The notes below the pieces were generated by a model. That model saw only the letters and a list, made by a program, of their open reading frames with translations, was not told where the DNA came from and ran no database searches. The translations under genes and the position numbers were made by a program. A stretch of DNA of 5,997 nt, taken from contig DLOO01000030.1 in NCBI GenBank assembly GCA_002479645.1, positions 29,643-35,639 on the forward strand. The letters are read 5' to 3'. Positions 1-5,928 of this stretch are shown in pieces; within the stretch, counting starts at the first letter, position 1, and each line of letters begins with the position of its first letter. Source of the DNA: Lachnoclostridium sp. UBA7482. Lineage in GTDB: Bacteria; Bacillota; Clostridia; Lachnospirales; Lachnospiraceae.

Positions 1-4
1 ACCG

Positions 5-18
5 CCTCTCTCCTCTTC
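5..18 (-). promoter_or_regulatory. Probable Shine-Dalgarno of a further downstream gene beyond the window
   Basis: Right after the LtaS-type gene the minus strand reads GAAGAGGAGAGAGG, strongly complementary to the 16S rRNA tail, and runs to the window edge. With no terminator after the stop codon, this suggests another gene of the same operon starts just outside. An ATG at 22-20 opens a frame to the edge but has poorly spaced support. Confidence 0.4.
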
Positions 19-23
19 GCATT

Positions 24-38
24 CTTCCGCTACGGAAG
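24..38 (-). other. Small hairpin with the stop codon in its loop
   Basis: CTTCCG (38-33) and CGGAAG (29-24) form a perfect 6-bp stem whose three-base loop is the TAG stop codon of the LtaS-type gene (32-30). No U-run follows, so it is not an intrinsic terminator. It may be chance or may influence termination or re-initiation of translation. Confidence 0.45.
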
Positions 39-2084
39 GTATTTCTCAATGTAGGAATAATAATTATGATTCAGAATACCGCGCGCAATATTCAGGCGCG
101 TATTTACGATATTCTTAACCGTCGGAATGTAATTGTCCGGCAGTTCCGCATCCGCAAGCATCGTTACCTTCCCGCTGCCGGCATTGTACTTGCAGTAATC
201 GGTAATAAAGCTGCCGTCCTTAAAGATAACCAGAGATGCCGCATCCGAGAAAATATCGCTTCCCGAATACAGTCTGGAATCATATGCAACTCCGAAAAGG
301 TTGCAGAGCGTCGGGATAATATCCACACTGCTGCAATATTTGTCTACCTTTATCGGCTCCTTCATCGAACCGCTCCACAGAATCAGGTGGTTACGGTAAA
401 GCTCAAAATTCTGCTCGACCCTGCCGCCCTCAAGCTCCTCAATCTGCTCCTGCGTCAGACCATACGGATAATGATCCGCCGACATAACAATCACCGTATT
501 TTCCAGCTTACCGGCCTTTTCCAGTTCGGAAAGCAGGTACTCCATCGCACGGTCAAGCTCGATATTGCATGCTATATAGGCCTTTGCTTCTTCCGAATAC
601 GGCAAATCCTTCACCAGCTCCTTGTTCTTCGCCGACATGGAATTGTCCACAAACGTATACATCATATGACCGCTGACCGTCATGTAATACGCATGGAACT
701 TCTCATCGTTAATATACTCGGGTACCGTTGCCTGCATCATATCAAGATCCGAGGCCGGCCAATGCTTCGGGATAACCAAACCGTTTCCGACCGCTTTGTA
801 GTCGTAGCCCATGTTCGGGTGGGATTTGTTACGGCCGTAATACGTGTAGGTATTGTTATGGTAGGCTCTCGTGCTGTACCCAAGCTTTGAAAACACATGT
901 CCGAAGCAAAGCGGCATCGCATTGTCCGACGACCGGCGGAAGCTGTTATTTTTCTTCAGGTCAGGCAGCAGCCCGGTGCACGCCACATACTCGCCGTCAC
1001 TGGTACTGGTAATCCAGATAGGGGTATAAAAGTTTGTAAAATCAAAGCCCTCATGCACAAGCTTATACAGTGTCGGTGTCAAATCCTTATCCACCGCCCA
1101 CGGGGAAAATGCCTCGCAGGTCATCATAATCAGATTATAATCCTTGAACATACCGGTGTAGGCATTTTTGTTTGTCGGAATTGACTGACTCATATACTCA
1201 TGAATCTTTTTGATGTTTTCGTTCTTTTCCTGCTTTGCCAGCTCCGCAAAATCAATCGGCAGCTGATTCGGCGACGTGTCAATCGGCGTCGGGGTAGGCG
1301 TCGGCGTATGCTCCGGCGCATGTGTCACATCCGCCCCTGTCGGCTTTGCTGTATCCGTCGGTTTTTGAAGTCCCATCGACGGCAGTTCCACATAATCGGT
1401 GTCGCCCCCGAGGTCTTCCTTATAGGTGATATTTGCCTTCAAATCCTCAGCGAATCCCACCAGCACGCCGAACTGCTTTACGCCCCGGTCAATCTGCCAC
1501 TCCTTACCGAACAATTCTCTAAGCCCCAGCTTTTCGTTCGCTGCGCTGCGAATTGTCACCATCGCGAGCGCATAGAAAAGAATTGCCAGACCGAGGGTAC
1601 AAATCCGAATGCTTAGGTCAATCTGCTTCCTGCGAATACCCTTCCTGCACAGAAAAACAAATGCCGCAATGGGCAAAAGCATGAGAATCACAACCGGGAT
1701 GGCCTTCCATACGCCCTGCAAACCCTCCCGCCAGAATTGGGTCGCATCGCCCGCATTTCCGGTCAGCATCCCCCACGTTAAGAAGGTTCTAAACAGCGTA
1801 TAGTAAACTGCCTGTACAACAAACAACAGCGTCCCTAACGTCAGGCTGATCCAAACCAGAATTTTGTAACCTCTGCTGCGCAGAAAACCGCTTACAAAGG
1901 ACATGAGGAATCCAAACGCCAGTGCAAAGCACACCGGCAGTACAACACCCTTACCGAACTCGCGACAGACAAAAATATGAAACATAATTTCCATCCATAC
2001 AAAGGATACCGGCAGCACAAGCTGTCGGATAACCTCATGCCGTAAGGTTCCTCTCTTTTTTCGTTTCTTACTCTCCGTACCCAT
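30..2084 (-). CDS. LTA synthase (LtaS)-family phosphoglycerol transferase
   Basis: This is a 684-residue membrane enzyme of the alkaline phosphatase/sulfatase superfamily, expected to move phosphoglycerol from phosphatidylglycerol onto a lipid anchor or glycan on the outer face of the membrane. Five helices (about 23-40, 44-68, 73-98, 128-146, 159-178) precede an outer catalytic domain from about residue 310. By alignment from memory with Staphylococcus aureus LtaS, the metal and catalytic residues are Glu324 (TCEAFSPW), Thr361 in TSDGEY as the nucleophile, and Asp537-His538 (SADHYPYG). Substrate-pocket counterparts are His409, Arg418 and His473. The usual C-terminal SGSDIF and FKDGSFIT motifs are present (607-628). 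Unusually, a Pro/Thr-rich spacer (about 236-275) separates membrane and catalytic parts. The Shine-Dalgarno AAGGA lies 4 bases before the ATG, and the gene is coupled to the esterase. A polyglycerolphosphate polymerase, a primase or a glycan-modifying transferase are all possible. Confidence 0.92.
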   Translation of the reverse strand: MGTESKKRKKRGTLRHEVIRQLVLPVSFVWMEIMFHIFVCREFGKGVVLPVCFALAFGFLMSFVSGFLRSRGYKILVWISLTLGTLLFVVQAVYYTLFRTFLTWGMLTGNAGDATQFWREGLQGVWKAIPVVILMLLPIAAFVFLCRKGIRRKQIDLSIRICTLGLAILFYALAMVTIRSAANEKLGLRELFGKEWQIDRGVKQFGVLVGFAEDLKANITYKEDLGGDTDYVELPSMGLQKPTDTAKPTGADVTHAPEHTPTPTPTPIDTSPNQLPIDFAELAKQEKNENIKKIHEYMSQSIPTNKNAYTGMFKDYNLIMMTCEAFSPWAVDKDLTPTLYKLVHEGFDFTNFYTPIWITSTSDGEYVACTGLLPDLKKNNSFRRSSDNAMPLCFGHVFSKLGYSTRAYHNNTYTYYGRNKSHPNMGYDYKAVGNGLVIPKHWPASDLDMMQATVPEYINDEKFHAYYMTVSGHMMYTFVDNSMSAKNKELVKDLPYSEEAKAYIACNIELDRAMEYLLSELEKAGKLENTVIVMSADHYPYGLTQEQIEELEGGRVEQNFELYRNHLILWSGSMKEPIKVDKYCSSVDIIPTLCNLFGVAYDSRLYSGSDIFSDAASLVIFKDGSFITDYCKYNAGSGKVTMLADAELPDNYIPTVKNIVNTRLNIARGILNHNYYSYIEKYLP
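1284..1307 (-). repeat. Thr-Pro repeat coding for a linker in the LtaS-type protein
   Basis: Four consecutive Thr-Pro dipeptides (residues 260-267) are encoded by near-identical six-base units (ACGCCG, ACGCCT, ACCCCG, ACGCCG). They lie inside a longer Pro/Thr-rich spacer of about 40 residues. Such a repeat can vary in length by slipped-strand replication in frame, and makes an extended, flexible or wall-spanning spacer between the membrane helices and the catalytic domain. Confidence 0.8.
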
Positions 2085-2093
2085 GATTTCCTT

Positions 2094-3683
2094 TCATCCG
2101 CCGACTTCCATGTTCTGCTGAATCTCTACTTTTACTTCCTTGATTTCTGCTTCGTCATCTCTGCCGGTTCGGAACGGCGCCACCGGAATACCGTTCCTGC
2201 CGTACAGGTTGACGTCGCCGTAGTTTGTCCACAGATAGCGCACATAGCAGGGCTTCTCCACCTGCTCTGCCGTCACCGCAATCCGCTCGCCGGCAATCGT
2301 TGCCACGGCCGGGACAAACTGCTTGTCCTCGCCGGCAATCTCAAAGCCGACCGGAGTTTCTCCGCGAAAGGTAAAACCATCCTGCGCATAGTCAAATGCC
2401 AGCTCGACCTCCCTGCCGTTTACCACATAATCACGGTAAATCGGCCCCATATACTCCGTTTCCTTTGCCATGCCGTAAACCTGTCCCAGTGCCTGCAATA
2501 CAAGACGGTGTGCAACCGGGCGCTTGTCCTTCGGATGAATCTCATTAAAGTCGCCGCTGTCAATCGCTACTGCAATGCCGGTTCCCTTAATCGTCCTGTA
2601 TACATCCATCTGCGCCTCACGAATCAAACACCAATGCTTATAATCCGGGTCGGCGGCATAACGGTGCATCGGGAGCTGTACAAACATAAACGGCAGCACC
2701 GGTTCGAGAAAATCCCTTCGCCACTGTGCCATCATGCGGGTAAACAACGCGGCATAGGTTCTCGGACGATGGTCATCCGACTCGCCCTGGTAGAAAATCA
2801 CGCCCCGCAGCGTATAGGGAGCCACACGTTTCAGCATACACTCGTAAAGTCCTGCCGGACGCAGCGGATTTCTCGCATTTAACGGTCCGGGCCACTGACA
2901 GGGTCCGATTTTTTCCTGCAAATCGTTCCAGCTGATGGTCGGGTTCACTGCGTAAATTTCAGCGGATTTGGCTTCCCACTCTTTATGATACTCCTCGTAG
3001 GCCTCATACTCCGCAACCTGCTCCTCAATACTCTTACCGATATTCTTCTCTTCAAATTCCGTCCAATACACGGAAATGCTGTTATCCTCGAGAAGGCTTT
3101 CCCTGCTCATCCAGTGGGACGCGCTGGTACCGCCCCAATTACAGCCAATCAGACCGACGGTAACGCCCAGACGCTCCGAAAGCTCCTTGCCGAACAAATA
3201 GCCGACGCCGGACCAGCAGGCGGCATCCTGCTCACTGAATTCCTTCCAGACCATCATCTTCTCGGTTCGGTAGAAATCCTCATTCAGGAAGCCCTTCTTC
3301 TGGGTATAATAAAAACGCACCTTCGGCTTTGAGGCATCTTTCAGGAATGCCTGTCCTTCCTTGATGTTTTGCAGCTCCATCTCCATGTTGGACTGTCCGC
3401 CGCAAAGCCATACCTCGCCGATTGCAACGTTGCTCATCCTCTTCTCGAAAGTTCCGGCTCTGACAACAACCTCAGCAGCATCGCACGCTTTCTGAGGCGG
3501 CAGTTCCAACATCCATTTGCCGTTTTTTACCGCTGTTTCCCCACAAATTTCCGCCATCATCGGCAGGCGCAAAGTGACGGTCACGTTCTGACCATCTTCT
3601 CCTTCGCCGAAGATGCGAATCTTCTTCTCTCTCTGCAATACCATATTGCTGCTGAATACTGCGGCTACGCTGAATTCTCTCAT
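2094..3683 (-). CDS. Sialate O-acetylesterase-like SGNH hydrolase, cytoplasmic
   Basis: This 529-residue enzyme probably removes acetyl groups from O-acetylated sugars such as sialic acids or acetylated glycans. Its layout follows the SIAE/SASA family: an N-terminal beta domain with the typical opening SSNMVLQREKKIRIFG (11-26), then the hydrolase domain. Block I is CGGQSNM with nucleophile Ser98, followed by NWGGTSASHW (182-191) carrying the oxyanion-type Gly and Asn residues, YQGES (298-302), and catalytic His383 in EIHPKDK. Most relatives as I recall them have Asp-Ile-His; here Glu381 takes that place, with Asp375 and Asp378 nearby as other acid candidates. There is no signal peptide or hydrophobic helix, so it should act inside the cell on imported or biosynthetic sugars. 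The start is set by GGGAGG upstream of the ATG, not by the TTG nine codons earlier. It sits 9 bases before the LtaS-type gene. The family is confident; the true substrate, sialic acid or another glycan, cannot be read from the sequence. Confidence 0.9.
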   Translation of the reverse strand: MREFSVAAVFSSNMVLQREKKIRIFGEGEDGQNVTVTLRLPMMAEICGETAVKNGKWMLELPPQKACDAAEVVVRAGTFEKRMSNVAIGEVWLCGGQSNMEMELQNIKEGQAFLKDASKPKVRFYYTQKKGFLNEDFYRTEKMMVWKEFSEQDAACWSGVGYLFGKELSERLGVTVGLIGCNWGGTSASHWMSRESLLEDNSISVYWTEFEEKNIGKSIEEQVAEYEAYEEYHKEWEAKSAEIYAVNPTISWNDLQEKIGPCQWPGPLNARNPLRPAGLYECMLKRVAPYTLRGVIFYQGESDDHRPRTYAALFTRMMAQWRRDFLEPVLPFMFVQLPMHRYAADPDYKHWCLIREAQMDVYRTIKGTGIAVAIDSGDFNEIHPKDKRPVAHRLVLQALGQVYGMAKETEYMGPIYRDYVVNGREVELAFDYAQDGFTFRGETPVGFEIAGEDKQFVPAVATIAGERIAVTAEQVEKPCYVRYLWTNYGDVNLYGRNGIPVAPFRTGRDDEAEIKEVKVEIQQNMEVGG

Positions 3684-3688
3684 GGGAA

Positions 3689-3694
3689 CCTCCC
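3689..3694 (-). promoter_or_regulatory. Shine-Dalgarno that fixes the esterase start at 3683
   Basis: GGGAGG lies 5 bases before an ATG at 3683-3681. The longer reading frame would begin at a TTG (3710-3708) with no good ribosome binding site, so the ATG is the better start. The site may fold locally (GGGA-GGU-UCCC). It is also complementary over eight bases, one of them a G-U pair, to 3763-3756 in the upstream hairpin. Confidence 0.8.
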
Positions 3695-3708
3695 TTATTC
3701 TATTACGC

Positions 3709-3739
3709 AATAAAAGTGCTGTCGCACAGGCCGTGACAG
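3709..3739 (-). terminator. Possible weak intrinsic terminator or attenuator hairpin
   Basis: A second stem, CUGUC (3739-3735) with GACAG (3723-3719), is extended by AC/GU across a two-base bulge around a five-base loop. After three more bases comes UUUUAUU (3715-3709). The stem is short and the U-run is interrupted and offset, so at most partial termination is expected. It touches the first hairpin at base 3739. It lies before the esterase gene, so any termination here would lower expression of the last two genes relative to the first two. Confidence 0.35.
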
Positions 3740-3778
3740 GTAACAGGGCGTACCCGAAGGTTCGCCCTGCATTTTACC
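3739..3778 (-). promoter_or_regulatory. Intercistronic RNA hairpin with C(UUCG)G tetraloop
   Basis: Six bases after the stop codon of the upstream gene the transcript can fold into a stable hairpin. A 7-bp GC-rich stem (CAGGGCG, 3769-3763, with CGCCCUG, 3750-3744) is followed by one A-A mismatch, a 3-bp ACC/GGU stem and a UUCG loop closed by C-G. An outer GGUAA/UUACC pairing (3778-3774 with 3743-3739) extends it past a 4-base bulge. No U-run follows directly, so it is not a standard intrinsic terminator. mRNA stabilisation, processing or translational control of the next gene are more likely roles. Confidence 0.65.
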
Positions 3779-3784
3779 TTACTC

Positions 3785-5416
3785 TTATTTATTATACTCC
3801 CAACTGTCAATAAAGTACAGTCTTTCTATCTCGGTTGCCTCACAAAAAACCGTGATATCGTCACCACTCCGAATAAGAATCAGACTTTCGTCCGAATTCA
3901 GATAACCCTTGTACACTTCCCCATCCGTCGAGGTAATGTAAATGGTCGGAAGGTTATCTACGGTAATCAGACGAACCTCCGAAACCGTAATGTTTTTCTT
4001 GACTCCGTCCGGATTTTCCACATTGACCTGATTGCTTCGCAGAAGCTTCTTGTATGCGGCAAATGCCTCCACCTGCGTTTCCCCGGTTGCTACGATACCG
4101 TAGTTTTCGACATTTACCAGTGCGTACAGTTTCACAAGTCCGCCGGTATCCTTAAGAACCATAATATAGGTTGCCTGACCGTTCACGTTAATCAGAGCCG
4201 GGAAGGATGCGGTGTAGCCCTTTTCCTGCACTTCGCCTTCCGCCGCTCCCATGGCGGAATATTCCTCCGCGCCGACAACCGGGTAGAATTTGTATTCGCC
4301 GGTACGGGCATTGGTGATAATGAAGCCGACATTACTTTCATCTGCGGTAACGCTGGTTACGCCGGTGAAATACCATACGTCGTCGCCGATAACGATATAA
4401 CCGTAATCATCGGTTGCCATTTTACAGTTCTTGTTGCCGATTACACTGTTCCAGAAACCGCCGGACAGGGTACCCTGCCAGTTGTATTTCTCCATGGCCA
4501 GCTCACCGTCGTATACGATATCCACCCAGGCGGGAACATCCTTCACATCGTAGAGTTTGGAAGAACCGTCGCAGGGATTGAAAATAATAACCTCGCTGAC
4601 ATCCATTGCACCGAACAGCGCAATCTTCGGACTTAAGCAGGACACAATATAGTAAGGATTGCCTTCCTCATCAATTTCAAAATAGTAGCTGCCAAAAATC
4701 TTAGTCGGATAGCTGAAACGAAGCTTGCGCTCCAGGTTGTCTCCCAAATAACCGCTTGCGACATACTTGAGAGGCTTCTCGAGTTTCTGATAAGCTGCGG
4801 TATTGTTTACCGGGTCAACAATTACATAGCCGGGAACACCATCGCTCCTGTTGTTCATCCATTTGAAGAAATCATCATATTCAAGGTTTGCTACCTTTTT
4901 CGGACGGTTCTGATAATTTATCTGCGTATAGTTGTCGTTGATGCTGTACTGGGAGACCAGCTCCGACAGGGAACCGAGCGTACGATTGCCGATGATTCTT
5001 GCGGAATCGGTATCCATCAGCGCAATGTTGGTAACATTGGTTGTCTCCGGCATATCATCCTCAAATGCCGCCGTCTCGGTATGGATTACCGATGCATAGC
5101 CCTTTGCATGAAACAACGTTGCGGAGAAAATTCCGCCGCATACCAGAATCAGCAGAAACACCGCCGATACGATAATTCCTACGGAAATACTCTTATCAAA
5201 ATACATTGATTTTCTCTTCATCATCGCCGCATTCGAGATGCTCTGTGCCAGCGAAAAAACAATCCCGAGTATAATCCAGTAGAAATAAAATCCAACGCTG
5301 TGAAAATTCATTGCCGGAAGCGCAATATAATAAATCACAAATCCGATAACTGCCGTGACTGCCAACGCAATTAACATACTTGTTACTTTACTCTTTTTCA
5401 TAGTCCTCTCACTCAT
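3785..5416 (-). CDS. Uncharacterised membrane-anchored protein with large extracytoplasmic domain
   Basis: I cannot assign a known function to this 543-residue protein. Three helices sit at the N-terminus (about 12-34, 42-62 and 77-102). A basic loop between the second and third (MKRKS, 66-70) and lysines before the first predict an inside N-terminus, placing residues 103-543 outside the membrane. The outer part is beta-rich and has a recurring strand-turn-strand pattern (VIVDPVNNT at 198, IIFNPCDGS at 277, FIITNARTG at 365), vaguely PepSY-like. A highly patterned core includes TGVTSVTADESNVGF (351-365) and a Gly-Ala-Glu-Glu/Ser-Ala-Met stretch at 382-389. Residues 470-543 look like a separate small beta domain. 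Start choice: the first ATG overlaps the preceding stop by 8 bases and has AGGA 5 bases upstream; an alternative Met6 has its Shine-Dalgarno only 2 bases away. It is probably a broadly conserved Firmicutes family of unknown role. Confidence 0.8.
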   Translation of the reverse strand: MSERTMKKSKVTSMLIALAVTAVIGFVIYYIALPAMNFHSVGFYFYWIILGIVFSLAQSISNAAMMKRKSMYFDKSISVGIIVSAVFLLILVCGGIFSATLFHAKGYASVIHTETAAFEDDMPETTNVTNIALMDTDSARIIGNRTLGSLSELVSQYSINDNYTQINYQNRPKKVANLEYDDFFKWMNNRSDGVPGYVIVDPVNNTAAYQKLEKPLKYVASGYLGDNLERKLRFSYPTKIFGSYYFEIDEEGNPYYIVSCLSPKIALFGAMDVSEVIIFNPCDGSSKLYDVKDVPAWVDIVYDGELAMEKYNWQGTLSGGFWNSVIGNKNCKMATDDYGYIVIGDDVWYFTGVTSVTADESNVGFIITNARTGEYKFYPVVGAEEYSAMGAAEGEVQEKGYTASFPALINVNGQATYIMVLKDTGGLVKLYALVNVENYGIVATGETQVEAFAAYKKLLRSNQVNVENPDGVKKNITVSEVRLITVDNLPTIYITSTDGEVYKGYLNSDESLILIRSGDDITVFCEATEIERLYFIDSWEYNK

Positions 5417-5816
5417 CCTTTTCCTGTAATCGCGGCGATTCCTTTCGGACGCCTTCGTCGGTAAACGTCTTTTTGAGCGCCGTTTCCGTCGGAATGCTTG
5501 AAATAATTATTACCATACACTCAGCAAGGCAAATTCCCAATCCCACAAAGCTTATCACATTGTCGCTTTCCCCGCGGAAAGGAATCTGTACCAAAACGGT
5601 CGGCAGCAGCATAAGCCAGCCGACGTACCACCAGCGTTTGCCGCAATTCTCATGTGCAAATTTCCAGGTATCCATATTGATTTGCGAGCGCCTGGTTCGA
5701 TAGCCGATAAACGGGTTAATGCTCTTTGGCGTATGCTTCCACATAAACCAGCCGCCGAGAATCATCAGCACCGAATAGAGCATATTACACGCAAACATAA
5801 ACCACCAAAACTTCAT
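5409..5816 (-). CDS. SdpI-family small membrane protein
   Basis: This is a 135-residue integral membrane protein with three hydrophobic segments (about residues 4-24, 62-80 and 87-109) and a charged, probably cytoplasmic tail. Between the first two helices lies the signature of the SdpI C-terminal domain: NPFIGYRTRRS (34-44), then Asn47, Trp51 and AlaHis at 54-55. In Bacillus subtilis, SdpI is a six-helix immunity and signalling protein protecting against the SdpC toxin. This copy is only about two thirds that length and keeps mainly the conserved domain. No SdpC-like toxin or SdpR-like repressor lies in the window, so an immunity role is not shown. It is the first gene after the strong promoter, with Shine-Dalgarno AGAAAGGAG 8 bases before the ATG. 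Its stop overlaps the next gene by 8 bases, suggesting translational coupling. The family assignment is confident; the function is open. Confidence 0.85.
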   Translation of the reverse strand: MKFWWFMFACNMLYSVLMILGGWFMWKHTPKSINPFIGYRTRRSQINMDTWKFAHENCGKRWWYVGWLMLLPTVLVQIPFRGESDNVISFVGLGICLAECMVIIISSIPTETALKKTFTDEGVRKESPRLQEKDE

Positions 5817-5848
5817 TCCATCCGCTCCTTTCTAAAGCTATTGCAGGG

Positions 5849-5877
5849 ATTATATCACAGCCTTTGCGAAATGTCAA
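5849..5877 (-). promoter_or_regulatory. Consensus housekeeping (SigA-type) promoter of the operon
   Basis: The -35 hexamer TTGACA (5877-5872) and -10 hexamer TATAAT (5854-5849) both match consensus perfectly and are separated by the ideal 17 bases. The three bases before the -10 are TGA, giving an extended -10 as well. Transcription should begin near 5842, leaving a leader of only about 25 bases before the ATG at 5816. That leader carries the Shine-Dalgarno AGAAAGGAG (5833-5825), 8 bases from the start codon. So consensus-like a promoter suggests high basal activity unless it is repressed. No comparable promoter is seen further down the operon. Confidence 0.93.
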
Positions 5878-5881
5878 TATT

Positions 5882-5928
5882 ATTTACCTTTCTTTTTACT
5901 TTCTTTTTACTTCTTTTTTACTTATTTT
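5882..5928 (-). repeat. Helically phased 11-bp A-tract tandem repeats upstream of the promoter
   Basis: On the minus strand the unit AAGTAAAAAGA is repeated about three times, with a degenerate copy (AAGGTAAATAA) next to the -35 box. Runs of A lie at 5925-5928, 5914-5919, 5904-5908, 5893-5897 and 5883-5885, so they recur every 10 to 11 bases on one face of the helix. The submotif AGTAAA occurs at 5922-5917, 5911-5906 and 5900-5895, exactly 11 bases apart. The placement, roughly -42 to -86 from the expected start of transcription, fits an UP element or intrinsic bend, or a tandem site for an OmpR/PhoB-type regulator. The repeat and its spacing are seen directly; the function is inferred. Confidence 0.75.

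Noticed and set aside
20..22. ATG opening a frame to the left window edge
   Set aside because: The Shine-Dalgarno-like bases are too close, and the following codons are the purine-rich stretch that looks like a ribosome binding site itself.
66..890. Long plus-strand open frame of 274 codons opposite the LtaS-type gene
   Set aside because: It is the antisense of a gene with clear catalytic motifs, its product is rich in Arg and Ile as expected from a shadow frame, and it has no recognisable domain.
3684..3710. Upstream TTG start for the esterase, adding nine residues
   Set aside because: The added residues are basic and unlike the family's normal opening, TTG has no ribosome binding site, and GGGAGG is well placed for the ATG at 3683.
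3697..3725. Promoter-like GCGACA-N17-TAGAAT before the esterase gene
   Set aside because: The -35 matches only 4 of 6 bases, and the start of transcription would fall inside the Shine-Dalgarno at 3694-3689, leaving no usable leader.
3739..3778. UUCG hairpin as a strong intrinsic terminator or riboswitch
   Set aside because: No U-run follows the stem in the direction of transcription, and no conserved ligand-binding core of a known riboswitch class is visible.
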